Shown here piece by piece: positions 50,020-59,472 of a stretch of DNA of 64,000 nt. The number at the start of each line of letters is the position of its first letter. Positions within the stretch are counted from its first letter, which is position 1. The stretch spans positions 218,418 through 282,417 of the forward strand of contig JAPLAA010000104.1 of NCBI GenBank assembly GCA_026393475.1. Reading direction: 5' to 3'. This DNA comes from Actinomycetota bacterium (lineage in GTDB: Bacteria; Actinomycetota; Acidimicrobiia; Acidimicrobiales; Ilumatobacteraceae). The position numbers and the translations under genes were made by a program. The notes under the pieces are model-generated. The model searched no databases. It saw only the letters and a list, made by a program, of their open reading frames with translations, and was not told where the DNA came from.

Positions 50020-51069
50020 TCAGACCGGTGAGACGTCGATGTCGGTGGCCTTCACGGCGGCGTGGACGGGATCGCCAGGGCGGAGGTGCAGTGCATCGAG
50101 CGCGGCCGCGGTGATCTCGGCGGTGAGCGGGATCGGACCGTCGATCACCACGCGCACTCGATCGCCGAGGCGGTCGATGTCGACGATCGTCCCCGGCCAG
50201 ACGTTGCGGGCGCTCGACGTCGGGGCGTCGGTGGTGAGCACCACGGAATGAGGCCGGATGACGGCGATGCTGTCGCCGGGTGCTGCGTCGGCGATCACCA
50301 CCGTGGCGCCGTCGACGGTGCGCAGCACCCCGTCGCTCACGACGCCGCGCACGAGGTTCACGCCGACGAGGTCGGCGACGTAGCGCGACCTCGGCCGGGC
50401 GGTCACCTCCGCCAGCGTGCCCGTCTGCACGATGCGGCCCGCTTCGAGGATCGCCACGCGGTCGGCGAGCGCATAGGCGTCGACCGGGTCGTGGGTGACC
50501 AGCAGCCGCATGCCGTCGAACGACGCGAGGTACTGGCGCAGATCGCGGCGAACCGATGCTCGGGTGCCGACGTCGAGCGCAGCCAACGGCTCGTCGAGCA
50601 GCAGCAGACGAGGATCCGCGGCGAGCGCCCGGGCCAACGCGACGCGCTGTGCCTGCCCACCCGACAGCGCCCGCGGTCGCTCCGATGCGTACTCGCCCAG
50701 CCTGACACGGTCGAGCCACTGCCCCGCCGTGCGTCGGGCATCGGCCTTGGCCGTCCCCCGTGCGCGCAAACCGAACGCCACGTTCTCGAGCACCGACATG
50801 TGCTCGAACAGCAGGTACTGCTGGAACACCACGCCGATCGGGCGTCGCTCCGGTTCGACGAACACCGCGTCGCCGTCGTCGACGACGGTCTCGTCGATCG
50901 TGATCCGGCCCGCATCGATGGGCTGCAGCCCGGCCAGCGCTCGGAGGAGCGTGCTCTTGCCGGCTCCGTTGGGTCCGAGGACGGCGACGAGCTCGCCGGG
51001 TGAGATGTCGATCGCGGCGTCGAGGTCGAGCGAGCCGAGCTGCACCCGCACCTGTGCGGCAACGCTCAC
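50020..51069 (-). CDS. modC: Molybdate ABC transporter ATP-binding protein with C-terminal Mop/TOBE domain
   Basis: GPNGAGKSTLL, LSGGQAQRVALARAL, LLLLDEPLAALD; Mop-like tail; followed upstream by modB and modA. Confidence 0.9.
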   Translation of the reverse strand: MSVAAQVRVQLGSLDLDAAIDISPGELVAVLGPNGAGKSTLLRALAGLQPIDAGRITIDETVVDDGDAVFVEPERRPIGVVFQQYLLFEHMSVLENVAFGLRARGTAKADARRTAGQWLDRVRLGEYASERPRALSGGQAQRVALARALAADPRLLLLDEPLAALDVGTRASVRRDLRQYLASFDGMRLLVTHDPVDAYALADRVAILEAGRIVQTGTLAEVTARPRSRYVADLVGVNLVRGVVSDGVLRTVDGATVVIADAAPGDSIAVIRPHSVVLTTDAPTSSARNVWPGTIVDIDRLGDRVRVVIDGPIPLTAEITAAALDALHLRPGDPVHAAVKATDIDVSPV

Positions 51070-51887
51070 GCCGCCACCGCCGTGCGTGCCCCGAACCAGC
51101 GGTCGCGCAGGCCGACGAGCACGGCGAACGAGATCGCGATCAGCACGAGCGCGAGCACGATCGCCTCTTCCGGATTCGTCTCGAGCGAGAGGTACACGGC
51201 GAGCGGCATCGTCTGGGTGGTGCCCGGGAAGTTGCCGGCGAAGGTGATCGTCGCGCCGAACTCGCCGAGCGCTCGCGCCCACGACAGCACGGCGCCGGCC
51301 ACGAGCGCGGGTCGCACCGCGGGCAGCGTCACGCGCCGGAACGTGTACCACCGCGAGGCACCGAGCGTGCGTGCTGCGTCCTCCACCCGCTGGTCGAGTT
51401 GCCGGAGCGCCGCCTCGACGGTGATCACCAGGAACGGCATGGCGACGAAGGTCTGGGCGACCACCACGCCGGCCGTGGTGAACGGCAGCCGGATGTCGAA
51501 CCAACGGTCGAGGTATTGGCCGACGAGGCCTCGCCGGCCCAGTGCGAAGAACAGGGCCACGCCGCCGACCACCGGCGGCAGCACCATCGACAGCGTGCAC
51601 AGCGCCCGCACCACGGTCCGCCCGGGGAACTCGACCCGGGCGAGCACCCATGCGAGCGGCACGCCGAAGACGACCGAGAGCGCCGTCGCCCACAGCGAGC
51701 AGACGATCGACAATCGGAGCGCGGTGAGCGCGTCGTGATCGGTGAGGTAGCCCCATGCGTTCGACCACGGTGCCCGCCACAGCAGGCCGACGAGCGGAAG
51801 GGCGAAGAAGGCGATCGCAATGCCGGCCAGTGCCAGCACCGGGACGGGAAGTCGTGCCCGGCCGCCCCGGCGCCGGCCTGGACTCAC
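51066..51887 (-). CDS. modB: Molybdate ABC transporter permease
   Basis: ABC permease EAA-loop-like DAARTLGASRWYTFRRVTLPAVRPALVAGAVLSWARALGEFGATI; TM segments. Confidence 0.92.
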   Translation of the reverse strand: MSPGRRRGGRARLPVPVLALAGIAIAFFALPLVGLLWRAPWSNAWGYLTDHDALTALRLSIVCSLWATALSVVFGVPLAWVLARVEFPGRTVVRALCTLSMVLPPVVGGVALFFALGRRGLVGQYLDRWFDIRLPFTTAGVVVAQTFVAMPFLVITVEAALRQLDQRVEDAARTLGASRWYTFRRVTLPAVRPALVAGAVLSWARALGEFGATITFAGNFPGTTQTMPLAVYLSLETNPEEAIVLALVLIAISFAVLVGLRDRWFGARTAVAA

Positions 51888-52651
51888 GGCGCGAGGAACC
51901 CGTACGAGTCGAGGATCTTCCGGCCCTGCTCGGACAGCACGAAGTCGATGAATGCCTGCGCGCCGTCGGCGTTCGGGGCGTCCTTGGTGACCGCGACCGG
52001 GTACTCGGCCACGACGTTGATGTCCTCGGGGATCTCGACGCCGGCTGCATCGGAGCCCGCTGCGATCACGTCGGTCCGGTAGACGATGCCGGCGTCGGCC
52101 TCGCCGAGGGTCACCTTCGACACGACCGCCTTGACGTTCTCCTCGAGCGACTTCGGCGTCACGGTCACGCCGGCGTTGGCGAAGATCTCGGCCGCGTACT
52201 TTCCGCAGGGAACCTCGGGGGCGCACGTCACCACGATCAGATCTTCATCGGCCAGATCGGCCACGCCGGTGATCCCCGTCGGATTGCCGGGGCCGACGAT
52301 GATCTGCAGCAGGTTGCGGGCGAACAGGGCGGGCTCGGTCGCGCTGCCGCCGGCATCGGTGAGCTTGGTCATGTTGTTCTGGTCGGCCGAGGCGAACACG
52401 TCGGCCGGCGCGCCCTCGCCGATCTGGGTGACCAGTTCGGACGACGCGGCGAAGTTGAACACGACCTCGGCGTCGGGGTACTCGGTCATGAACGCATCGC
52501 CGATCTCGGTGAACGCGGCCGTGAGCGACGCAGCGGCGAACACGGTGACCGTGCCAGCGCTCGTCTTCGGTGCGTCGTCGTCGCCGCAGGCGCCGAGTGC
52601 GAGCGAGGCGATGACGAGCGTCGAGGCGAGCAGGCGAGTGCGGGATCGCAT
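51884..52651 (-). CDS. modA: Molybdate ABC transporter substrate-binding lipoprotein
   Basis: Lipobox LALGACGDD; VTVFAAASLTAAFTEIGDAFMTEYPDAEVVFNFAASSELVTQIGEGAPADVFASAD. Confidence 0.95.
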   Translation of the reverse strand: MRSRTRLLASTLVIASLALGACGDDDAPKTSAGTVTVFAAASLTAAFTEIGDAFMTEYPDAEVVFNFAASSELVTQIGEGAPADVFASADQNNMTKLTDAGGSATEPALFARNLLQIIVGPGNPTGITGVADLADEDLIVVTCAPEVPCGKYAAEIFANAGVTVTPKSLEENVKAVVSKVTLGEADAGIVYRTDVIAAGSDAAGVEIPEDINVVAEYPVAVTKDAPNADGAQAFIDFVLSEQGRKILDSYGFLAP

Positions 52652-52661
52652 TCGGCGCACG

Positions 52662-52680
52662 ATAGTCAACAGCTGACTAT
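52662..52680. promoter_or_regulatory. Inverted repeat ATAGTCA-N5-TGACTAT upstream of modA
   Basis: Perfect 7-bp arms with ACAGC spacer, 11 nt upstream of the modA start codon. Confidence 0.6.
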
Positions 52681-52801
52681 TCGTCGAATCGCGGCATCTC
52701 ACCGACCGACGCACGGCGAAGCCGCCGATGTCGCATGGTCGAGCGCTCACTCCGTCGAAGTGGCCGCCCGCGCACTCCTCTCCGGGCCGCTCACGGCCTG
52801 A

Positions 52802-54133
52802 TCAGGTCGGCACGAACGCGCCGACGACGGCCGTGGTGCGGCGCCACGACTCGTCGAGGTCCCGGCCCACGCGGGCGTGCAGTTCGGGCTCCGACCGAGC
52901 GCTGAAGACGTCGCGCACCACCCAGCCCGCATCACGGTCCACCCAGATCGGCCTCGCCACGATCGCCAGCACGTGCGGCGAGGGGTCGACGTCGTCGCCG
53001 CCGAACGTCACCTCCAACACGATCCCGTCGCGGCTCGCCTCGCCGGAGAACTCGCTGTCGGCGATCGGCATGTTCGACACGAAGTTGCCCAGGCCGTAGG
53101 CGACCCACATGTCGCCGACCTGCTCGATCGGTTGCACGACGTGCGCGTGATGGCCGACGACGAGGTCGATCAGCCCCGATGCGGCGAGCGCCTCGGCGAC
53201 CTCGCGTTGCTGCGAGGACACCTGGTGCGACATCGACGAGCCCCAGTGCAACGACACCACCACGACATCGGCTCCCCGGGACCGCGCGAGCTGGGCATCG
53301 GCGATCAGTCGGTCGGCGTCGATGAGGTTCGACCGCCACGGCTCACCCGGCGGCGGGTCGCCCTCGTCGTAGCCGTAGGTGGCCGAGACGTGCCCGATCA
53401 CCAGGTCGCCGACGGGCAGCAGGATCGGTTCGATCCCCGACGGCGCCACGGCCATGCCGTGCTGGGTGATGCCGGCCGCGGCGAAACGGGCGACGGTGGC
53501 CTCCACCCCCGGCACGCCACGATCGAACGTGTGGTTGCTGGCGGTGGAGCAGTGGTCGAAGCCGACCGCCGCCAGGCCGTCGACGACCTCGGCGGGAACG
53601 CCGTAGCGCGGGCTCGTCGAGTACGCCTCGGACGGCGGGGCGATCGGTGTCTCGAAGTGGCACACCGCGAGGTCGACCTCCTCGATGAGCGGTCGCAGAT
53701 GGGCGAACATCGGGGTGAAGTCGAGGGCGCCGCCGCCGTTGCGCTCGGCCTGGCGCCACAGCGGCGAGTGCATCAACACGTCGCCGGTGAACAGCAGCCG
53801 GACGGGCGGTGCGAGCACGGGTGGCGGCGCAGGTGCTGGCGACGTCGTGACCAGCGACGTGGTCGAAGGCACGGTCGAGGTCGAAGGCGAAGGCAGGACG
53901 GTCGAGGTCGAAGGCACGGTCGAGGTCACCGACGCAGCGATCGCAGTCGTCGATGGTCCGGGCCCGGCGTCGGCGGCCGGTGGGCTCGTCGACTCGGGCG
54001 ACTCGGGCGACTCGGACGACTCGGACAACTCGGGCGACTCGGACAACTGGGACGAGGTGGACGCACAGGCGGCGGCCAGCAGCCCGGCGGCGAGCACTCG
54101 CACGAAGCGGCCCCCAGCCGCACCCGCGTCCAC
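52802..54133 (-). CDS. CapA-family (poly-gamma-glutamate synthesis type) lipoprotein with Ser/Glu/Pro/Thr-rich linker
   Basis: LLFTGDVLMHSPLWRQ; CHFETPIAPP; HCSTASNHTFDRG; VSLHWGSS; VGHHAHVVQPIE; AYGLGNFVSN; lipobox LLAAACAS. Confidence 0.9.
   Translation of the reverse strand: MDAGAAGGRFVRVLAAGLLAAACASTSSQLSESPELSESSESPESPESTSPPAADAGPGPSTTAIAASVTSTVPSTSTVLPSPSTSTVPSTTSLVTTSPAPAPPPVLAPPVRLLFTGDVLMHSPLWRQAERNGGGALDFTPMFAHLRPLIEEVDLAVCHFETPIAPPSEAYSTSPRYGVPAEVVDGLAAVGFDHCSTASNHTFDRGVPGVEATVARFAAAGITQHGMAVAPSGIEPILLPVGDLVIGHVSATYGYDEGDPPPGEPWRSNLIDADRLIADAQLARSRGADVVVVSLHWGSSMSHQVSSQQREVAEALAASGLIDLVVGHHAHVVQPIEQVGDMWVAYGLGNFVSNMPIADSEFSGEASRDGIVLEVTFGGDDVDPSPHVLAIVARPIWVDRDAGWVVRDVFSARSEPELHARVGRDLDESWRRTTAVVGAFVPT
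53865..54060 (-). repeat. Low-complexity coding repeats in the CapA-like linker (SES/PES and TST/PST units)
   Basis: Repeated gtcgaggtcgaaggca and gactcggacaactcggg-type units; encoded SESPELSESSESPESPES and STVPSTSTVLPSPSTSTVPSTTS. Confidence 0.8.
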
Positions 54134-54172
54134 TCGCGGGACCGTACTGCGCGCGTGCGATGCTCTCGGACC

Positions 54173-56059
54173 ATGGGGACTGCACCGAAGGACGCCACCG
54201 CCCACACCCGAGCCGCCAACGCGCCGCGATCGTTCGACTTCGACGAGGCCGACTTCGAACGCGCCGAGCGAGGACTGCTCGCCACCCACCCCACGGGGGT
54301 GATCGACGGCCCGTTCGGCCCCGTGTTCGACGTGAACCGCCACGCGTTCATCGAGCGCGGCAGCGTCAACCCCGACACGGTGAACCCGAGCCTGTGGCGC
54401 CAGGCCCAGCTCAACGGGGTCCACGGCCTGTTCGAGGTGGCGCCCGGCGTGTGGCAGGCGCGCGGCTACGACATCTCCAACGTCACCTTCATCGCCGGTG
54501 ACACCGGCTGGATCGTGATCGATCCGCTCACGGTGGAGCCCTGCGCCAAGGCGTGCCTCGACCTGGCCAACGCCCACCTCGGTGAGCGCCCGGTCGTGGC
54601 GGTCATCTACACCCACTCGCACGCCGACCACTTCGGTGGCGTGCTCGGCGTGACCACCCAGGCCGACGTCGATGCCGGTCGCTGTCAGATCATCGCCCCC
54701 GAGCACTTCCTGCGCGAGACCGTCGGCGAGAATGTGATCGCCGGCTACGCGATGGCGCGGCGTGCGCTCTACCAGTTCGGCCCGCTGCTGCCGGCCGGTC
54801 CGCGCCAGCACGTCGACTGTGGGCTCGGCAAGGCCATCCCGCTCTGGGTGTCGGGCCTGATCGCCCCCACCGTCGACATCACCGCGACGGGCCAGGAGCT
54901 CGTCGTCGACGGCGTGCGCGTGATCTTCCAGTTGACGCCCGAGACCGAGGCGCCGGCGGAGATGAACTTCTTCTTCCCCGACCACGGCTGGCTGTGCACC
55001 GCGGAGAACTGCACGCACACGATGCACAACCTGGTGCCGATCCGCGGCGCGCTCATCCGTGACTCGCTCAAGTGGTCGAAGTACATCGGCGAGATGATCG
55101 AGCTGTTCGGTGCCGACACCGAGCTGATGTTCGCCTCGCACCACTGGCCGCGCTGGGGCAACGCCGACGTGCTGCAGTACCTCGTGCGCCAGCGCGACCT
55201 GTACCGCTGGATGCACGACCAGACGATGCGCTTCGCCAACCACGGCTACAACGCCACCGAGATCGCCGAACTGCTCTCGCTGCCGCCCGAGTTCGCCGCC
55301 GAGGGCCACACCACCGGCTACTACGGCGACCTGGTGCACAACGTGAAGGCGGTGTTCCAGCGCTACCTCAGTTGGTACGACGGCAACCCGGCCAACCTCT
55401 GGAAGCTGCCGCCGGTCGACGCCGGCAAGCGCTACGTCGAGCTCGCCGGCGGCGCCGATGCGCTGCTGGCCGCCGCCCGCGCGGCCTTCGACGCGGGCGA
55501 CTACCGCTGGGCGACCGAGCTGTTGAACCACCTGGTGTTCGCCGACCCGACGAACGTCGACGCACGCGAATTGCAGGCCGACACGTTCGAACAGCTCGGC
55601 TACCAGGCGCAGTCGGCGACGTTCCGCAACGCGTTCCTGATGGGCGCGCAGGAGCTGCGCAACGGCACGCCCGACCCGAAGCCCGCCACGCGCAACAGCT
55701 ACCTCGACGCGATGACGATCGAGCAGATCGTCGACAGCCTCGCGGTGAAGGTGAAGAGCGAGGAGGTGGGTGGTCTGGCCGTGTCGGTGAACCTGACGTT
55801 CACCGACCTCGGCGAGGACTGGGTGCTGCGGCTCTCGAACCGCACGCTGCACGGCGTGCGCGGCCGCCACGACGCGGACGCTGCCGTCACGTTCACGCTC
55901 GCCAAGCGCGTCTTCCAACAGGTGATCGAGGGTGGCACGACGTTCGCCGGCGCGGTCGCTGCCGGCGACGCCACCGCCGTCGGCGACGTCGCGGCTGCGG
56001 GCACGATCTTCGACCACCTCGACGTGTTCATGAACTTCTTCAAGCTCGTGGAGCCCTGA
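54173..56059 (+). CDS. Alkyl sulfatase (SdsA1/BDS1-type, metallo-beta-lactamase fold) with C-terminal SCP2-like domain
   Basis: VIYTHSHADHFGGVLGV MBL motif; NFFFPDHGWLCTAENCTHTMHNLVPIRGA; ASHHWPRWGN; C-term SCP2-like region. Confidence 0.95.
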   Translation: MGTAPKDATAHTRAANAPRSFDFDEADFERAERGLLATHPTGVIDGPFGPVFDVNRHAFIERGSVNPDTVNPSLWRQAQLNGVHGLFEVAPGVWQARGYDISNVTFIAGDTGWIVIDPLTVEPCAKACLDLANAHLGERPVVAVIYTHSHADHFGGVLGVTTQADVDAGRCQIIAPEHFLRETVGENVIAGYAMARRALYQFGPLLPAGPRQHVDCGLGKAIPLWVSGLIAPTVDITATGQELVVDGVRVIFQLTPETEAPAEMNFFFPDHGWLCTAENCTHTMHNLVPIRGALIRDSLKWSKYIGEMIELFGADTELMFASHHWPRWGNADVLQYLVRQRDLYRWMHDQTMRFANHGYNATEIAELLSLPPEFAAEGHTTGYYGDLVHNVKAVFQRYLSWYDGNPANLWKLPPVDAGKRYVELAGGADALLAAARAAFDAGDYRWATELLNHLVFADPTNVDARELQADTFEQLGYQAQSATFRNAFLMGAQELRNGTPDPKPATRNSYLDAMTIEQIVDSLAVKVKSEEVGGLAVSVNLTFTDLGEDWVLRLSNRTLHGVRGRHDADAAVTFTLAKRVFQQVIEGGTTFAGAVAAGDATAVGDVAAAGTIFDHLDVFMNFFKLVEP

Positions 56060-56075
56060 ACCAGCACGTCCTACG

Positions 56076-56522
56076 ATGCCGGACATGTCGTTGTCCCGAC
56101 GTCTCGCCGACGCCACCGGGGTCTACTTCGGCGCCGGTGACGGCGCGGAGAGCGGCCCGTTCCTGGCACGCATCGCCATCGCCCATCTGCCCGGAGGTGG
56201 CGTCGCCATCGACTACGAGGCGACGTCGCGAGAGCAGGGCGTGCAACACGTCGAGCACTCGCTGCTGGTCGCCGGCCCGGACGGGGCGGACCAACTGTTC
56301 ATCGCCCATTCGGAGTCGCCATACGTGACGGTGATGGCCGAGCGCATCGCCGGGTCCGGCCGGTTCGAACAGGTCGCCGCCGGCGGCCCGTTCACGATGG
56401 AGGTCCGGATCGACGTGCCCTCACCCGGCGAGCTCGTCTACGCGTGGTGGTGGGCGATGGCCGGCGACACGCCGATGGAGCAGTCGAGGGCCACCGTCAC
56501 GCTCGCCCGACCGCTTGAGTGA
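56076..56522 (+). CDS. Hypothetical protein
   Basis: Intact 148-aa ORF downstream of the sulfatase gene on the same strand; no family recognised with confidence. Confidence 0.6.
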   Translation: MPDMSLSRRLADATGVYFGAGDGAESGPFLARIAIAHLPGGGVAIDYEATSREQGVQHVEHSLLVAGPDGADQLFIAHSESPYVTVMAERIAGSGRFEQVAAGGPFTMEVRIDVPSPGELVYAWWWAMAGDTPMEQSRATVTLARPLE

Positions 56523-56565
56523 TTCGCACGCGATGAGTTCCGGGGCATCGTGACGTCGACCGGGT

Positions 56566-56967
56566 ATGAGCGAACACACCACCCCCACGACCGTCACGAA
56601 CCTCGGCGTCGCCATGTTCACCGTCAGCGACCAGGACGCCGCCCTCGCCTTCTACGTCGGCGCGCTCGGTTGGGAACTGCGCGGCGACGTCCGCTTCGGC
56701 GAGCAGGGTGAGCACCGCTGGCTCGAGGTCGCGCCTCCCGGATCGACGGCACGCCTCGCGCTCAACCCGCCGATGGGCGGCGAGCCAGGCGGTGGCGGCA
56801 TCGGCGTGGAGACGACCGACGTGCTGGCCGAGCACCGCCGGCTGAGTGCGATCGGCGGGATCGATCTCGACCCGGCACCGATGTCCAGCCCCGGTGCCCC
56901 GTTCCTGTTCATGATGCGCGACCCCGACGGCAACCACATCGCCGTCGTCGAGGTCCCGGCTGCGTAA
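56566..56967 (+). CDS. VOC/glyoxalase family protein
   Basis: VAMFTVSDQDAALAFYVGALGWELRGDV...FMMRDPDGNHIAVVEV. Confidence 0.93.
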   Translation: MSEHTTPTTVTNLGVAMFTVSDQDAALAFYVGALGWELRGDVRFGEQGEHRWLEVAPPGSTARLALNPPMGGEPGGGGIGVETTDVLAEHRRLSAIGGIDLDPAPMSSPGAPFLFMMRDPDGNHIAVVEVPAA

Positions 56968-56984
56968 CGCCGACGGCGAGCCCG

Positions 56985-57797
56985 TCAGCGCCAGAGGGCG
57001 CGGAACTGCTCGATCACGGCAGGGTTGGCGCCGACATCGATTTGACCGTTCAGCCCTCTCGCTTCCCCGTCGATCGAGACGTCGGCGACGATGAAGTCCT
57101 CGCACAGTGGTTCAGCCGAGGCGACGACGGTGCCGTGAGCGTCGATGATCGCCGTGGTGCCGTGGCAGACGCGTTCGCCCTGCCAACCGCCGACGTCCGC
57201 GGCGACGAGGGGGATGCAGTTGTCGACCGCTCTGGCGATCAGCACGTTCGACCCTCGAGCCCGCCACGCATCCTCCTTGGCCGGACGGTGGCCGCCATGA
57301 ACCGGGACGACCAAGAGCTGAGCGCCCTTGGCAGCAAGGACCGCGGCGGGTTCGATGGCATGGGCGTCGTTGCAGATGAGCACTCCGAAGGGCACCCCGT
57401 CGTGGTGGAAGATCGGGAGTTCTGTTCCGGCAGTGCACGCCGATCGGCCCGGATAGGTCTTGCGGTAGATCCCGCTGACCATCGAGTCCGAGATCACCGC
57501 AGCCGCGTTGTAGAGCCGGCTGTCGGTACCTCGTTCGGTGAAGCCGACGACGATCGTCATCCCCCAACCGAGCAGCGGAGCGATCGCCGCTTCGAGCTCA
57601 CCATCCGCGACCGACAGCGCAACGGTCGATGGTGAATCGCCGTCGGTCTCGTTGGCGAGTTCGCCGATGAGCGCCTCGGGACAGCACACCACCTCGACAC
57701 CGTCCGATCGCGCCCGATCGAGGAAGGCCAGCACCAGCTCGGCTCCGCCGCTGGCTGGGTACGGCCGGTACGGGGCCTGGTAGGCGGCGACTCGCAT
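56985..57797 (-). CDS. Carbon-nitrogen hydrolase (nitrilase superfamily)
   Basis: Catalytic triad regions CCPEALIGE, YRKTYPG, VLICNDAHAIEPAAVLAAKGAQLLVVP. Confidence 0.9.
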   Translation of the reverse strand: MRVAAYQAPYRPYPASGGAELVLAFLDRARSDGVEVVCCPEALIGELANETDGDSPSTVALSVADGELEAAIAPLLGWGMTIVVGFTERGTDSRLYNAAAVISDSMVSGIYRKTYPGRSACTAGTELPIFHHDGVPFGVLICNDAHAIEPAAVLAAKGAQLLVVPVHGGHRPAKEDAWRARGSNVLIARAVDNCIPLVAADVGGWQGERVCHGTTAIIDAHGTVVASAEPLCEDFIVADVSIDGEARGLNGQIDVGANPAVIEQFRALWR

Positions 57798-57872
57798 CGC
57801 TCCAGCATGCACCACCAACCTGGCGCAGCCGGACCGACGAACCGGCGGGCGCTGCCTCTTCGACCGAGACCA

Positions 57873-57912
57873 GGTGACCGCGTGATCGCGTGATCGCGTG
57901 ATCGCGTGATCG
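57873..57912. repeat. 8-bp tandem repeat (CGTGATCG), four perfect copies plus one degenerate copy
   Basis: ggtgaccg|cgtgatcg|cgtgatcg|cgtgatcg|cgtgatcg, perfect copies 57881-57912. Confidence 0.95.
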
Positions 57913-58053
57913 TCCGAAGGCGACCTGATGGCGATCTCATCGTGTGACACCCCGTTGGCATGATCGTGGTGTCGGTTCGTCGGGTGTGGCCGGGTTTCTG
58001 TGTCACACCCGTTTTCTAGGATCGTCTTCAGTCGTTCCGTGTTCCCCCGGGAC

Positions 58054-58119
58054 GTGATCGGGACCCTTCGGGGTCCCTCGTATCACCGATGCAACCGCAC
58101 CCTTTTGTTGGGTGTGCGG
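58054..58119 (+). promoter_or_regulatory. Structured 5' leader (two hairpins) upstream of the DUF222-HNH gene
   Basis: Hairpin 1: GTGAT..GGGACCC-TTCG-GGGTCCC..ATCAC (58054-58086). Hairpin 2: CCGCACCC-TTTTGTT-GGGTGTGCGG (58095-58119, bulged). Followed by GGAAGGAG Shine-Dalgarno-like sequence. Confidence 0.6.
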
Positions 58120-58135
58120 GGGAAGGAGCGTGTGC

Positions 58136-59406
58136 ATGTCCACGGTCGTCGACGATCCCGTCGTGGATCCACCGGAGATCTCCGACGAGGAGATCCTTCA
58201 ACGCTGCCGCGAGATCGAAGCGCAGCGACGGGCGATGCTCGCCGAGCACGTCCGGCTTCTTCGTGAGCTCGAGGTGCGCAAGCTGTACTACGCGGACGGG
58301 CACCGCGATCTGGCCGGGTACGGGCGTGCGGAGTTCCGGTGGGCGGACCGCGACGCGAAAGCACACCGTGATCTCGAACGGCTGTGTCGTTCGTGTCCGC
58401 AGGTGCTCGACGCGTTGACGATCGGACGTGTCGGTGGCGCGCAGGTGTTCCTGCTGGCTCGTCTCGCCCGGGCGCCGCGTGTGGGGATCTATGTGGCCGA
58501 ACAGATCGACGACTTCCTCGACCACGCGGCCAAGCTGTCGTTCCTCGCGTTCGAGCAGTACGTCATCGCCTGGAAGTGCTTGATGGATCAGGACGGGCCC
58601 GATCCCGACCGCGCCCACCGGAACCGGAAGGCCAGCCTCGGACAGACCGGGTTGACCGGCAAGTTCGACGTCGAGGGACCGGCGACGGATCACGTCAGGT
58701 TGAAGGCCATGCTCGCTCACTTCGAGGAGATCGAGTTCCACCGCGACTGGGACGCAGCCAAGGCCATCCACGGCGACGACGTCAGCGCCGACAAGCTGCT
58801 GCGCACCGCCACACAACGCCGCTACGACGCCTTCCAGGAAAGGACAGCGAGGCGACCGATGGCGCCGATGAGAGTCCGGAGCCGGACGGTCCGGTGCAGA
58901 CGGTGCTCAACATCGTGATCGATGCCGAATCGGCCGTGCACGGGTTGGAGCAGCTGTTGGGCATCAGTTCGATGGCACCGGTCAGGTCGCCGTTCGGGCC
59001 GGATCGAGCGTTCTGCCAGACCTTCGACGGCGACCCCATCGCCCTGCGGGATGCAGTGTTGGCTGGCCTCGCCGGCAAGATCCGCATCGTCGTGCGGGGC
59101 AAGGACGGTTTGCCGGTCGCGATGTCGTCGGCACAACGGTTGTTCACCGGAGCGATCAGGGATGCGGTGTTGATGACGGCGACGCACTGCACGAGCGACG
59201 GGTGCATCGTCCCCGCCACGAAATGCCAGACCGACCACCTCGTCCCCGCCTCTCAAGGCGGTGAGACCTGCGTCTGCAACGGCGGCCTCGCCTGCGGGCA
59301 TCACAACCGATGGCGCTACCTCGCCAAGGTGAAGGTCCGACGACTCGCCGACGGGATCATCGCCACGTTCCGGCCCGACGGCAGCCGCATCGCACCGCCG
59401 ATGTGA
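58136..59406 (+). pseudogene. DUF222/13E12-type HNH endonuclease-like gene split by an apparent frameshift
   Basis: ORF 58112..58918 carries the DUF222-like part; ORF 58384..59406 carries the rest (GPVQTVLNIVIDAESAVHGLEQLLG...CIVPATKCQTDHLVPASQGGETCVCNGGLACGHHNRWR, HNH). Frames switch near ccaggaaaggac (~58836-58848). Confidence 0.8.
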
Positions 59407-59472
59407 CCTGACCGTGAACCGAACTCGATGCGAACGAGGCCCGGCAGGGCCCACCCCGTCGCGCCCATGATC

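Noticed and set aside
54134-56116. Upstream part of minus ORF 52802..56116 as an extension of CapA
   Set aside because: Antisense to the alkyl sulfatase; CapA signal peptide begins near 54133.
57873-57912. CRISPR array
   Set aside because: Units are 8 bp and contiguous with no spacers; no cas genes in the window.
58054-58119. HEARO/OMEGA-type guide RNA assignment for the HNH leader
   Set aside because: The protein is DUF222/13E12-like with no IscB/IsrB features, so the OMEGA label is not supported.
58836-58848. Confident programmed -1 frameshift in the HNH gene
   Set aside because: No canonical X XXY YYZ slippery heptamer; decay or sequence error is simpler. Kept only as a low-certainty option.
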